This document shows, one piece after another, positions 22,601-35,580 of a stretch of 64,000 nt of DNA (position 1 is the first letter of the stretch; the number at the start of each line of letters is the position of its first letter). The notes beneath the pieces were generated by a model. It saw only the letters and a program-made list of their open reading frames with translations, ran no database searches and had not been told where the DNA came from. Both the position numbers and the translations under genes were made by a program. The stretch is from Diadophis punctatus similis (lineage: Eukaryota; Chordata; Lepidosauria; Squamata; Dipsadidae): positions 253,064,239 through 253,128,238 of the forward strand of contig JALIGW010000002.1 in NCBI GenBank assembly GCA_023053685.1, in the 5' to 3' direction.

Positions 22601-25600
22601 TTTTGCTACGTATTTTGCTACGGTCTTTTGCTATGTTACGTACTTGGCTATATATTTTGCTACCGTCGTCGCTATGTTTTAGCACGTATTTTGCTACGGT
22701 CTTTTGCTATGTTACGTACTTGGCTATATATTTTGCTACCGTCTTTCGCTATGTCTTTTGCTACGTATTTTGCTACGGTCTTTTGCTATGTTACGTACTT
22801 TGCTATATATTTTGCTACCGTCGTCGCTATGTCTTTTGGTACATACTTTGCTACGATCTTTTGCTATGTTACGTACTTGGCTATATATTTTGCTACCGTC
22901 GTCGCTATGTTTTAGCACGTATTTTGCTACGGTCTTTTGCTATGTTACGTACTTGGCTATATATTTTGCTACCGTCTTTCGCTATGTCTTTTGCTACGTA
23001 TTTTGCTACGGTCTTTTGCTATGTTACGTACTTTGCTATATATTTTGCTACCGTCTTTCGCTATGTCTTTTGCTACGTATTTTGCTACGGTCTTTTGCTA
23101 TGTTACGTACTTGGCTATATATTTTGCTACCGTCGTCGCTATGTTTTAGCACGTATTTTGCTACGGTCTTTTGCTATGTTACGTACTTTGCTATATATTT
23201 TGCTACCGTCTTTCGCTATGTCTTTTGCTACGTATTTTGCTACGGTCTTTTGCTATGTTACGTACTTTGCTATATATTTTGCTACCGTCGTCGCTATGTC
23301 TTTTGGTACATACTTTGCTACGCTCTTTTGCTATGTTACGTACTTGGCTATATATTTTGCTACCGTCTTTCGCTATGTCTTTTGCTACGTATTTTGCTAC
23401 GGTCTTTTGCTATGTTACGTACTTGGCTATATATTTTGCTACCGTCGTCGCTATGTTTTAGCACGTATTTTGCTACGGTCTTGCTATGTTACGTACTTTG
23501 CTATATATTTTGCTACCGTCTTTCGCTATGTCTTTTGCTACGTATTTTGCTACGGTCTTTTGCTATGTTACGTACTTGGCTATATATTTTGCTACCGTCG
23601 TCGCTATGTTTTAGCACGTATTTTGCTACGGTCTTTTGCTATGTTACGTACTTGGCTATATATTTTGCTACCGTCTTTCGCTATGTCTTTTGCTACGTAT
23701 TTTGCTACGGTCTTTTGCTATGTTACGTACTTTGCTATATATTTTGCTACCGTCTTTCGCTATGTCTTTTGCTACGTATTTTGCTACGGTCTTTTGCTAT
23801 GTTACGTACTTGGCTATATATTTTGCTACCGTCGTCGCTATGTTTTAGCACGTATTTTGCTACGGTCTTTTGCTATGTTACGTACTTTGCTATATATTTT
23901 GCTACCGTCTTTCGCTATGTCTTTTGCTACGTATTTTGCTACGGTCTTTTGCTATGTTACGTACTTGGCTATATATTTTGCTACCGTCGTCGCTATGTTT
24001 TAGCACGTATTTTGCTACGGTCTTTTGCTATGTTACGTACTTGGCTATATATTTTGCTACCGTCTTTCGCTATGTCTTTTGCTACGTATTTTGCTACGGT
24101 CTTTTGCTATGTTACGTACTTTGCTATATATTTTGCTACCGTCTTTCGCTATGTCTTTTGCTACGTATTTTGCTACGGTCTTTTGCTATGTTACGTACTT
24201 TGCTATATATTTTGCTACCGTCTTTCGCTATGTCTTTTGCTACGTATTTTGCTACGGTCTTTTGCTATGTTACGTACTTGGCTATATATTTTGCTACCGT
24301 CGTCGCTATGTTTTAGCACGTATTTTGCTACGGTCTTTTGCTATGTTACGTACTTGGCTATATATTTTGCTACCGTCTTTCGCTATGTCTTTTGCTACGT
24401 ATTTTGCTACGGTCTTTTGCTATGTTACGTACTTTGCTATATATTTTGCTACCGTCTTTCGCTATGTCTTTTGCTACGTATTTTGCTACGGTCTTTTGCT
24501 ATGTTACGTACTTGGCTATATATTTTGCTACCGTCGTCGCTATGTTTTAGCACGTATTTTGCTACGGTCTTTTGCTATGTTACGTACTTGGCTATATATT
24601 TTGCTACCGTCTTTCGCTATGTCTTTTGCTACGTATTTTGCTACGGTCTTTTGCTATGTTACGTACTTTGCTATATATTTTGCTACCGTCGTCGCTATGT
24701 CTTTTGGTACATACTTTGCTACGATCTTTTGCTATGTTACGTACTTGGCTATATATTTTGCTACCGTCTTTCGCTATGTCTTTTGCTACGTATTTTGCTA
24801 CGGTCTTTTGCTATGTTACGTACTTGGCTATATATTTTGCTACCGTCGTCGCTATGTTTTAGCACGTATTTTGCTACGGTCTTTTGCTATGTTACGTACT
24901 TTGCTATATATTTTGCTACCGTCTTTCGCTATGTCTTTTGCTACGTATTTTGCTACGGTCTTTTGCTATGTTACGTACTTTGCTATATATTTTGCTACCG
25001 TCGTCGCTATGTTTTAGCACGTATTTTGCTACGGTCTTTTGCTATGTTACGTACTTGGCTATATATTTTGCTACCGTCTTTCGCTATGTCTTTTGCTACG
25101 TATTTTGCTACGGTCTTTTGCTATGTTACGTACTTTGCTATATATTTTGCTACCGTCTTTCGCTATGTCTTTTGCTACGTATTTTGCTACGGTCTTTTGC
25201 TATGTTACGTACTTGGCTATATATTTTGCTACCGTCGTCGCTATGTTTTAGCACGTATTTTGCTACGGTCTTTTGCTATGTTACGTACTTTGCTATATAT
25301 TTTGCTACCGTCTTTCGCTATGTCTTTTGGCACGTATTTTGCTACGGTCTTTTGCTATGTTACGTACTTGGCTATATATTTTGCTACCGTCTTTCGCTAT
25401 GTCTTTTGCTACGTATTTTGCTACGGTCTTTTGCTATGTTACGTACTTTGCTATATATTTTGCTACCGTCGTCGCTATGTCTTTTGGTACATACTTTGCT
25501 ACGATCTTTTGCTATGTTACGTACTTTGCTATATATTTTGCTACCGTCGTCGCTATGTTTTGGCACGTATTTTGCTACGGTCTTTTGCTATGTTACGTAC

Positions 25601-26240
25601 TTTGCTATATATTTTGCTACCGTCGTCGCTATGTTTTGGCACGTATTTTGCTACGCTCTTTTGCTATGTTACGTACTTGGCTATATATTTTGCTACCGTC
25701 GTCGCTATGTTTTGGCACGTATTTTGCTACGGTCTTTTGCTATGTCTTTTGGTACGTATTTTGCTACGGTCTTTTGCTATGTTACGTACTTTGCTATATA
25801 TTTTGCTACCGTCTTTCGCTATGTCTTTTGGTACGTATTTTGCTACGGTCTTTTGCTATGTTACGTACTTGGCTATATATTTTGCTACCGTCGTCGCTAT
25901 GTCTTTTGGTACGTATTTTGCTACGGTCTTTTGCTATGTTACGTACTTTGCTATATATTTTGCTACCGTCTTTCGCTATGTCTTTTGGTACGTACTTTGC
26001 TACGGTCTTTTGCTATGTTACGTACTTTGCTATATATTTTGCTACCGGCTATGTTTTGGCACGTATTTTGCTACGGTCTTTCGCTATGTTACGTACTTTG
26101 CTATATATTTTGCTACCGTCGTCGCTATGTCTTTTGGTACGTACTTTGCTACGGTCTTTTGCTATGTTACGTACTTTGCTATATATTTTGCTACCGTCTT
26201 TCGCTATGTCTTTTGGTACGTACTTTGCTACGGTCTTTTG
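19650..26240 (+). repeat. TTTTGCTACG satellite, main array
   Basis: The array is built of alternating units of about 79 bp (with GTCTTTCGCTATGTCTTTTG) and 76 bp (with GTCGTCGCTATGTTTTGGC). Each unit is made of diverged TTTTGCTA(C/T)(G)-type subunits of 12-17 bp. Diagnostic variants (TTTTAGCACG, ACGATC, GTACATAC) recur at 155, about 234 and about 312 bp, which indicates higher-order repeats. The + strand is almost free of stop codons in all three frames. The repeating C/Y/F/L-rich product has no recognised domain. Confidence 0.95.
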
Positions 26241-26504
26241 TGTCAGAGTTACTCAATAAATCAGAAGCTTCAAAAGATAACTGCATTTTGCTGATTCAAA
26301 TAACTTCTTTATAAGTAGAATAAAACATTTACAATACCACACTTTGTTTCATCACATGTTGAGATGTTTTCATACTGGAGTATAATGGTGGACTGAGTAA
26401 ACCACACCCTTCTTCTTGCTAAGTTTCTGGACATGCTCAATTAACACTTCAGCCCAATTGGCTGACTCAATCACATGGCTCTCCCAGTCATGAATATTCC
26501 AACA
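26241..26504 (-). repeat. copia copy 1, 3' LTR
   Basis: 264 bp, TG...CA ends, paired with 30593-30856. Confidence 0.95.
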
Positions 26505-29500
26505 CTCCTCCCTTCATTACTGGGAGAGACATCAAACCTATTGGATTTAAACATTTCCTATAATGGACGCCACCCAATTGTTTGGTCATCATGTCTGCTA
26601 AATTATCCTCTGAAGAACAATGATGTAAGCGTATCAATTTTTCTTTTACAGCTTCCCTGACATTACAATACTTAATGTCCACATGTTTGCTTCTGTTCTT
26701 CACTCTGTCACCTGTTGCCATTTTTATACAAGCAGCATTATCTTCATAAACAGTTACAGCTTCATTTACATTTACATTTAAATCTTGTAACAACTGTACA
26801 TACCAAACTACTTCAGAACATAACTGAGACAATGCAATAAACTCTGCTTCTGCAGTTGAAATAGCAACCGTTGTTTGTTTTCTGGACTTCCAACCAATTA
26901 AAGCCCCTCCAAACAATATTACAATTCCAGAATTAGACTTTCTGGTTTTTACATCATTTGCATAATCACTATCAACATAACATTTCAATTTTAATTCTTC
27001 AGTGACCTGTATTTGAAGACCCAAATTCACAGTTCCCTTCAAATACCTAAGAATTCTTTTCACCCCATCCAATGCAACTTTGTAGGTGTAGCAGTAAAGC
27101 GACTTAGAATGCTCACTGCACAAGCTATGTCTGGTCTGGACCACTGTGACAGATATAACAGACTCCCTATTGCAGAGTGATATATCTCCTGATCACAGGC
27201 TTCACTTTTATCCTCACCCAAACTATTGTAAAAATCTGTGCTCATAGGTGTAGGAGCAATATTACAATCTTTCATGTTATACTTCTCTAATAATTGTTCA
27301 ATTTTTCTCCTTTGACTGAGAATATAACCACCTTTTTCAGTTTTTTGTATCTCTACACCGAGATAATTCTTTATTTCTCCCAAATTCTTTAATTCAAATT
27401 TCTTTTCTAACTTATTAGCAAATTCTTTAACTTGTGATGCATCCTTTGCAATGAAACAAAGATCATCCACAAATGCTAATAGTAGACAATTCCCACCTTG
27501 TAACTTTCCAGTGTATATGCAACCATCAGCTTTGCAACTCTTGAACCCAAGACCTTTCAATGCAGTATCTAAACAGATATTCCAATTTCTGGCTGACTGC
27601 TTCAGCCCATAAATGGCCTTGTTCAATTTATACACCATGTTAGGCTTTTTATTTTCATACCCTGGCGCTTGAACCATATAAATTTCTTCCTCTAATTCAG
27701 CATTGAGAAATGCAGTGATTATATCAAAATGCCAAATTCTATGCCTGTATGCTGATGCTAATGCCAGTGCTAGTCTTATGCTCTCACCTTTTACAGTTGG
27801 TGCAAACACCTCATCATAGTGCACATTCTTTAATTGAGAAAAACCTTGTGCCACCAATCTTGCCTTATACTGTACTTCATTATTGGGTAATACCTTTTTC
27901 TTGTATACCCACTTACATCCTACAGCTTTCGTACCCTGTGGCAAAGTCACAGATGTGAACACTTCATGATCTCCCATGGATTTCATCTCTTTATCCATGG
28001 CTTCCTTCCACTTTTCTTGTTCAACTTTTGGTAATGCCAATACTTCCTTATAGTTTCTTGGCTCATACCACACATTACACACTTTAACTTTACTGGCAGA
28101 ATACCTGTCTGGCGGAACCCCTCTGTTCCTACGCTCTGACCTACGTGGCATTGCCTGTACTTGTGTTTCAAGCTTTTCTGGCTTCATATCTTGTTCAGAC
28201 TCTCCTCCCTGAACATTGACACCTTCAGAAAATGATTCACCATCATTACATGAGTTATTGTCACTAAGTGGATCACCGTCGCTAAGTGGATCACCGTCAC
28301 TAAGTGAGACATTTTCAGAATTTGCATCAATTCTGTTCCAATTTTGTTCTGCAAAACTAGCAGACCTTGAAATTACTATCCTTTTACTTCCATCGCTAAA
28401 GCGATACCCTTTTGAGCCTGGCTCATAGCCCACAAATCTGAGCTTTCTAGCCTTTTGTTGTCCCTTTCTTCTGATTGCCTTTGGAATATGTACCCAAGCA
28501 GTACTACCAAATATTTTTAAATGTGCTAAAGAAGGCTTTCTCCCATATAGCATTGCATATGGAGTATTATTGATGGATGAACTCCACAACCTATTTACTA
28601 AATAATTGGCAGTCAGTATGGCTTCACCCCAATATGACCTGCTCATACCAGAATCCTCCAGTAAGGAGTCTTTCATTGTTTGCAAAACACCATTCCTCCT
28701 TTCAGCCACTCCGTTCTCCCCCGGTGTGTAAGGATTTGTGCGCCTGTGTCTTATTCCCAATTATCTCAACCATTGTTGAAAATTTGTTGACATAAACTCA
28801 GCACCTCTGTCAGTTTGCAACTGACATACCTGTTGTTTGTACCTTCTCTCTACAAAGCTTAACCATTGCTTAAATTGCTGTAGCACCTCTGTTTTACTCT
28901 TAAGTAAGTAGCAAAACCCAAACCTGCTGTAGTCATCCACAATGACCAGTGCATACTTTGCTCCTCCCAAACTGGCTTGCATAGGCCCAATTAAATCAGC
29001 ATGCACCAGTTCTAGAGCTTTTGTGGTTTGTCTTGTGCTAAACTTGCTTACTGGGAATGCTTTGGATTTCGATGCTTTGCATACTGCACAATCCAAATAT
29101 GCCTTACATCCCTTCAAATCTAATCCTTCTGCAAATTCTTTCATTTGTTGAACAACCTTAAAATTAGCATGACCAAGTCGTCTGTGCAGAAGATGAACAC
29201 ATGAATTGTGTTCTGCTACATTTTTAAATGTCTGGGAACAATGTGGGACCTTTTGTCCCTGCAATACATAAAGATTATCCTCTTTTATGCCCTGTGCACA
29301 AACAATCCCATTTCTTTGGATGATACACTTCCCATTAACAAATGTGGTTTCATAACCTTGCTTGTCTAAACTAGACACACTTAACAAATTATGCTCCATT
29401 TCAGGTACACATAACACATCAGTAAACCTGGAGTCCAAATATGGAATTTGCACATCGCCTCTTCCAATGATTTTAGCCTTTTGACCATTGGCTAAGGCCA

Positions 29501-30476
29501 CTTCTTCATGGTTTCCTGGAAAAAATCTGGAAAATAAGTCAGAATTATTAACAATTGTTTGACTAGCCCCACTGTCAATCAACCATTTGTCTCTATTGTT
29601 ATTATAACAAACTTTTGCAACTGCAATCTGTCCTTGCAAATAATGTCTCTTGTCTTGCATATTTCTTCTCTGTGCACAGCTTTTCTGCAGATGATTGGTT
29701 TCTCCACAAATGAAACATGCTTTTTTTACTTGCTTGAAGAATTGTTGCTGTGTAACTTGATCTCTCCTGCCTCTGCTTTCCTCTTGTCTGCAGACACCTC
29801 GGCTGTTGCTAGAGATAGGCAGCTTGTGGAAACTTTTGCTGGAGACTTGCTGTAAGTTTCCACTGTACTCCTTGTTGGGCCCCCGCCTGTGGAATTTTCC
29901 ATCAGCATGGCTGAAAAGCCTTTTCTCATATTCATTCAATAAACACGATTTCAAAGCCTCCAAATTCAAATCTGCTTCTGGCTTACTTTCAAAAATAGCT
30001 GACACAGTCTCCCAGCTCTGATCCAAACTGTTTAACACTAATAAAACTTTTTGGGACTCTGGAAACTTTACTCCACGTTGCTCCAATTCTAGAAAATTAG
30101 ACTGCATTTTCATTAAATGATCTTCCATAGAATCTCCTGTCTGCAAACTCATTCTGAAAAGCTTTCTCGAAAGTTGGACCACATTACACGCAGAAACATT
30201 GACATGTACTGCTTTCAATTTCTGCCATATTTCTTTTGCAGACTTTAGTTCAGCTACATTTAAGAATTGATCATCCCCCAGACTTAAAAGAAGATAAGCC
30301 ATAGCTTTGTCATGAGCCTTTTCATCTGCTGCTCCAAGCACTTGTGGGGGGTCTGCTACGATGTCCCATAATTCTTTTGCTTTCAAAAAACATTCCATTT
30401 TTGCAGCCCAAATTAAATAATTTTTCTTCCCCAATTTGGGTATTGGACTGTCTTTAAATTCCATAGCAGCAGCCAT
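26488..30476 (-). pseudogene. copia gag-pol, two disabling changes
   Basis: It starts at 30476 and runs through gag, zinc knuckle, protease, integrase, reverse transcriptase and RNase H, as in copy 2. Compared with the intact copy at 43266-47255, a CAA glutamine codon in the integrase region is TAA (about 28760), and one base is missing in a C-run near 27063, shifting the frame before RNase H. Two in-frame 3-bp differences are also present. It could no longer make a full polyprotein. Confidence 0.9.
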
Positions 30477-30592
30477 CCTGCTTTATTTTTCTTGTCTGCC
30501 TGTTCCTTTAACAACACAGACAGCTTCTTATCAGCTTTAAATTACAATGCAGTTTTTATTTTACTTCTTGAGCGATTTCTGGGCCCATAACC

Positions 30593-30856
30593 TGTCAGAG
30601 TTACTCAATAAATCAGAAGCTTCAAAAGATAACTGCATTTTGCTGATTCAAATAACTTCTTTATAAGTAGAATAAAACATTTACAATAACACACTTTGTT
30701 TCATCACATGTTGAGATGTTTTCATACTGGAGTATAATGGTGGACTGAGTAAACCACACCCTTCTTCTTGCTAAGTTTCTGGACATGCTCAATTAACACT
30801 TCAGCCCAATTGGCTGACTCAATCACATGGCTCTCCCAGTCATGAATATTCCAACA
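30593..30856 (-). repeat. copia copy 1, 5' LTR
   Basis: 264 bp, and 5' in the element's orientation. The primer-binding site follows at 30592-30579. Confidence 0.95.
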
Positions 30857-33125
30857 TTTTGCTATGTTACGTACTTTGCTATATATTTTGCTACCGTCTT
30901 TCGCTATGTCTTTTGGTACGTACTTTGCTACGGTCTTTTGCTATGTTACGTACTTTGCTATATATTTTGCTACCGTCGTCGCTATGTTTTGGCACGTACT
31001 TTGCTACGGTCTTTTGCTATGTTACGTACTTTGCTATATATTTTGCTACCGTCTTTCGCTATGTTTTGGCACGTATTTTGCTACGCTCTTTTGCTATGTT
31101 ACGTACTTGTCTATATATTTTGCTACCGTCGTCGCTATGTTTTGGCACGTATTTTGCTACGCTCTTTTGCTATGTTACGTACTTGGCTATATATTTTGCT
31201 ACCGTCGTCGCTATGTTTTGGCACGTATTTTGCTACGCTCTTTTGCTATGTTACGTACTTGGCTATATATTTTGCTACCGTCTTTCGCTATATCTTTTGG
31301 TACGTATTTTGCTACGGTCTTTTGCTATGTTACGTACTTTGCTATATATTTTGCTACCGTCTTTCGCTATGTCTTTTGGTACGTACTTTGCTACGGTCTT
31401 TTGCTATGTTACGTACTTTGCTATATATTTTGCTACCGTCTTTCGCTATGTCTTTTGGTACGTATTTTGCTACGGTCTTTTGCTATGTTACGTACTTTGC
31501 TATATATTTTGCTACCGTCTTTCGCTATGTCTTTTGGTACGTACTTTGCTACGGTCTTTTGCTATGTTACGTACTTTGCTATATATTTTGCTACCGTCGT
31601 CGCTATGTTTTGGCACGTATTTTGCTACGCTCTTTTGCTATGTTACGTACTTGTCTATATATTTCGCTACCGTCGTCGCTATGTTTTGGCACGTATTTTG
31701 CTACGCTCTTTTGCTATGTTACGTACTTGGCTATATATTTTGCTACCGTCTTTCGCTATATCTTTTGGTACGTATTTTGCTACGCTCTTTTGCTATGTTA
31801 CGTACTTTGCTATATATTTTGCTACCGTCTTTCGCTATGTCTTTTGGTACGTACTTTGCTACGGTCTTTTGCTATGTTACGTACTTGTCTATATATTTTG
31901 CTACCGTCGTCGCTATGTTTTGGCACGTATTTTGCTACGCTCTTTTGCTATGTTACGTACTTGGCTATATATTTTGCTACCGTCGTCGCTATGTTTTGGC
32001 ACGTATTTTGCTACGGTCTTTTGCTATGTTACGTACTTGTCTATATATTTTGCTACCGTCGTCGCTATGTTTTGGCACGTATTTTGCTACGGTCTTTTGC
32101 TATGTTACGTACTTGTCTATATATTTTGCTACCGTCGTCGCTATGTCTTTTGGTACGTATTTTGCTACGGTCTTTTGCTATGTTACGTACTTTGCTATAT
32201 ATTTTGCTACCGTCGTCGCTATGTTTTGGCACGTATTTTGCTACGGTCTTTTGCTATGTTACGTACTTTGCTATATATTTTGCTACCGTCGTCGCTATGT
32301 CTTTTGGCACGTATTTTGCTACGGTCTTTTGCTATGTTACGTACTTTGCTATATATTTTGCTACCGTCGTCGCTATGTCTTTTGGTACGTATTTTGCTAC
32401 GGTCTTTTGCTATGTTACGTACTTTGCTATATATTTTGCTACTGTCGTCGCTATGTTTTGGCACGTATTTTGCTACGGTCTTTTGCTACGTATTTTGCTA
32501 CGGTCTTTTGCTACGTATTTTGCTACGGTCTTTTGCTACGTATTTTGCTACGGTCTTTTGCTGCGGTCTTTTGCTACGACTTTTGCTACGTCTTTTGCTA
32601 CGGTCTTTTGCTACGTATTTTGCTACGGTCTTTTGCTACGTATTTTGCTACGGTCTTTTGCTATGTATTTTGCTACGGTCTTTTGCTACGTATTTTGCTA
32701 TGGTCTTTTGCTACGGTCTATTGCTACGTATTTTGCTACGGTCTTTTGCTACGGTCTTTTGCTATGTATTTTGCTACGGTCTTTTGCTACATATTTTGCT
32801 ACGTATTTTGCTACGGTCTTTTGCTACGTATTTTGCTACGGTCTTTTGCTATGTATTTTGCTACGGTCTTTTGCTACGTATTTTGCTACGGTCTTTTGCT
32901 ACATATTTTGCTACGTATTTTGCTACGGTCTTTTGCTACGTATTTTGCTACGGTCTTTTGCTATGTATTTTGCTACGGTCTTTTGCTACGTATTTTGCTA
33001 CAGTCTTTTGCTACGTATTTTGCTATAGTATTTTGCTACGGTCTTTTGCTACGTATTTTGCTACGGTCTTTTGCTACGTATTTTGCTACGGTCTTTTGCT
33101 ACGTATTTTGCTACGGTCTTTTGTT
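30857..33125 (+). repeat. TTTTGCTACG satellite, distal array
   Basis: This continues the main array after the copia insertion with 76/79-bp units to about 32465. It then changes to a simpler alternation of TTTTGCTACGTA and TTTTGCTACGGTC (about 25 bp). This simpler end looks like the ancestral or edge form of the larger unit. The array ends at TTTTGTTACCC. Confidence 0.95.
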
Positions 33126-33770
33126 ACCCTCCTTTCACCATTCCGCATCCTCACGGCCTCCTGATGAAAATTCATGCTTGGAAATGGACTCGAATTGATG
33201 ACGGTTGCGTAGCCCTGGGGTTACGGGATGACCTTCTTGTGACCTTCCCAGGAGCCAAGTAAATGCGAGAGCCAGATTACACTGAACGTTCATGTTACTG
33301 AGGTGACTTGTTGGAATGAGAAGCGAAAGGTCTTCCAGGAAAAGGCAAGAAAGTCCAGTTGCCTCTTGAAAAAAGCACCTTTGGCAACAACCGTGACCTG
33401 GATGGCTGGGAAAAGCACTTAGACTTAGACTTATATACCGCTTCATAGTGCTTTACAGCCCTCTCTAAGCGGTTTACAGAGTCAGCATATTGCCCCCAAC
33501 AATCTGGGTCCTCATTTTACCAACCTCAGAAGGATGGAAGGAATTGCTATAGACATTTAACCATGTTATTAACATGACAACGGCAGTGATTCACTGAACG
33601 CCGGCCCGTGGCAAGAAAGATCAAATCTCATTTAGCAACAAAATTTTGGGCACAATTGGGGTCATACATGGTAGACTACTTGTACACAAGAAATTGATAT
33701 GCCTTTTCACTCTGATGGGTTTATACCCTCCCAAAATGAGCCATACAGTGATGCTCAGGGCTATTTTACC
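33126..33770 (-). repeat. Inverted copy of 11715-12225
   Basis: Reverse-complement match including TGAAAATTCATGCTTG, GGTTACGGGATGACC and AGCAACAAAATTTTGGG. It is interrupted by a SINE fragment at 33417-33540. Confidence 0.75.
33417..33540 (-). mobile_element. SINE 3' fragment
   Basis: The minus strand matches the distal half of the 5823-6052 SINE family (CTTCCATCCTTCTGAGG, AAACCGCTTAGAGAGGG, AAGCGGTATATAAG). Confidence 0.8.
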
Positions 33771-35345
33771 GTTTTGGCTTATCTAGCCCAAAAACAGTGC
33801 TATTGGGCTAGAAAAGCCAGAAAGGGTAAAATAAGCCAAAACGGTAAAATAAGCCATCGGGGGAAAAACCCGTCTAATAGATGGGCTAGAAAAGCCAGAA
33901 AGGGTAAAATAAGCCAAAACGGTAAAATAAGCCATGGGGGGGAAAACTCGTCTAATAGACGGGCTAGAAAAGCCAGAAAGGGTAAAATAAGCCAAAGCTG
34001 TAAAATAACCCAGAACCCCCATTGCCTTATTTTCCCGTTTTGGCTTATCTAGCCCAAAAAAAGTGCTATTGGGCTAGATAAACCAAAACGGTAAAATAAG
34101 GCAATGGGGGTTCTGGACCGCTTCCCGGCTGTTGTGGACGGGCTTGCAGTTCACTAGTACTACTAGAGTAGTATTATGCAATGGGGATTCTCTCCTCGCA
34201 CCACGGGCTGCCTTGGAACTGCTGCCCGTTCATCAAGACGACGCTCCCACGCTCCATCTCTTCACCGGCAGAGGCGCTGCGACTCGTCTAATAGACGGTT
34301 TTTGTTTTCCCCGTGGCTTATTTTACCGTTTTGGCTTATCTAGCCCAAAAACAGTGCTATTGGGCTAGATAAGCCAGAAAGGGTAAAATAAGCCAAAACT
34401 GTAAAATAAGCCATGGGGGGGGGGGAACCCCGTCTAATAGACGGGCTAGAAAAGCCAGAAAGGGTAAAATAAGCCAAAGCTGTAAAATAACCCAGAACCC
34501 CCATTGCCTTATTTAACCGTTCTGGCTTATCTAGCCCCAAAAAAGTGCTATTGGGCTAGAAAAGCCAGAAGGGTAAAATAAGGCAATCGGGGTTCTGGAC
34601 CGCTTCTGCTTCTGTCCTCGCACCACTTCACGGCTGCTGTGGACGGGCTGGCAGTTCACTAGTACTACTAGACGAGTAGTATTATGCAACGACGATTCTC
34701 TCCTCGCACCACGGGCTGCCTTGGAACTGCTGCCCGTTCATCAAGACGACGCTCCCACGCTCCATCTCTTCACCGGCAGAGGCGCTGCGACTCGTCTAAT
34801 AGACGGTTTTTGTTTTCCCCGTGGCTTATTTTACCGTTTTGGCTTATCTAGCCCAAAAACAGTGCTATTGGGCTAGAAAAGCCAGAAAGGGTAAAATAAG
34901 CCAAAACGGTAAAATAAGCCATGGGGGGGGGGGGGGGAAACCCCGTCTAATAGACGGGCTAGAAAAGCCAGAAAGGGTAAAATAAGCCAAAACGGTAAAA
35001 TAACCCAGAACCCCCATTGCCTTATTTAACCGTTCTGGCTTATCTAGCCCCAAAAAAGTGCTATTGGGCTAGAAAAGCCAGAAGGGTAAAATAAGGCAAT
35101 GGGGGTTCTGGACCGCTTCCCGGCTGCTGTGGACGGGCTGGGAGTTCACTAGTACTACTAGACGAGTAGTATTATGCAATGGGGATTCTCTCCTCGCACC
35201 ACGGGCTGCCTTGGAACTGCTGCCCGTTCATCAAGACGACGCTCCCACGCTCCATCTCTTCACCGGCAGAGGCGCTGCGACTCGTCTAATAGACGGTTTT
35301 TGTTTTCCCCCTGGCTTATTTTACCGTTTTGGCTTATTTTACCCT
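33771..35345. repeat. Hairpin-rich satellite, about 500-bp period
   Basis: The sequence CATCAAGACGACGCTCCC recurs at 34231, 34739 and 35229 (spacings 508 and 490). Each unit also has an AGTACTACTAG segment and one or more blocks of AGCCAGAAAGGGTAAAATAAGCC with inverted partners (GGCTTATTTTACCG). The first unit has extra copies of the short block. A truncated piece recurs at 35940-36067. Confidence 0.9.
34016..34110. repeat. Near-perfect hairpin within the satellite
   Basis: Arms run from CCCCCATTGCCTTATTTT inwards to TATCTAGCCCAA, and back from TTGGGCTAGATA to AAAATAAGGCAATGGGGG. Each arm is about 40 nt around an 11-12 nt loop with few mismatches. It resembles a MITE with long terminal inverted repeats. 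Confidence 0.85.
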
Positions 35346-35580
35346 TTATAGTCCGTTTATTAAACGGTGGTTTTTTTCCCATGGCTGCCCCGCGGGCCTT
35401 GAGTTTTGACAGAGGAGGAATCCGTGAACGTGGGAAACGGTGCCGGAGGGAGGCTCCGGGCACCTATTTAAGCCGGTGCAGGTCGTGGCTGCAAAACACT
35501 TGGACGTTTGCTGGCGATTCGGTGGTTTCAGTTGAGCGGAGAACAAGAAGACGACGACATGGGGAACTCTCTAACTCTCA
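35346..35580 (+). promoter_or_regulatory. Promoter-like sequence related to module (a)
   Basis: A TATA-like ACCTATTTAAGCC (about 35462) is followed by ACACTTGGACGTTTGCTGGCG. This resembles the minus-strand leader at about 625-585 (ACACTTGGGCGTCTGTTGG). An ATG at 35559 follows. The downstream reading runs into GGCTAA hexamers and is not a plausible protein. Confidence 0.4.

Larger units (their letters stand above)
26241..30856 (-). mobile_element. Ty1/copia LTR retrotransposon, copy 1 (disabled)
   Basis: Two 264-bp LTRs (26241-26504 and 30593-30856) differ at one base by my reading. They begin TGTTGGAATATTC and end TAACTCTGACA on the coding strand. The 5-bp duplication TTTTG flanks it (26236-26240, 30857-30861). 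It sits inside the satellite, whose register continues on the far side, so the array is older than the insertion. Confidence 0.95.

Noticed and set aside
19629..26314. Long open frames (up to 1196 codons) as real proteins
   Set aside because: They are periodic readings of a tandem satellite in all three frames, with no domain, and end arbitrarily at unit variants.
28216..30021. Plus-strand frames inside the copia elements
   Set aside because: They are antisense shadows of gag-pol, whose minus-strand frame has all catalytic motifs.
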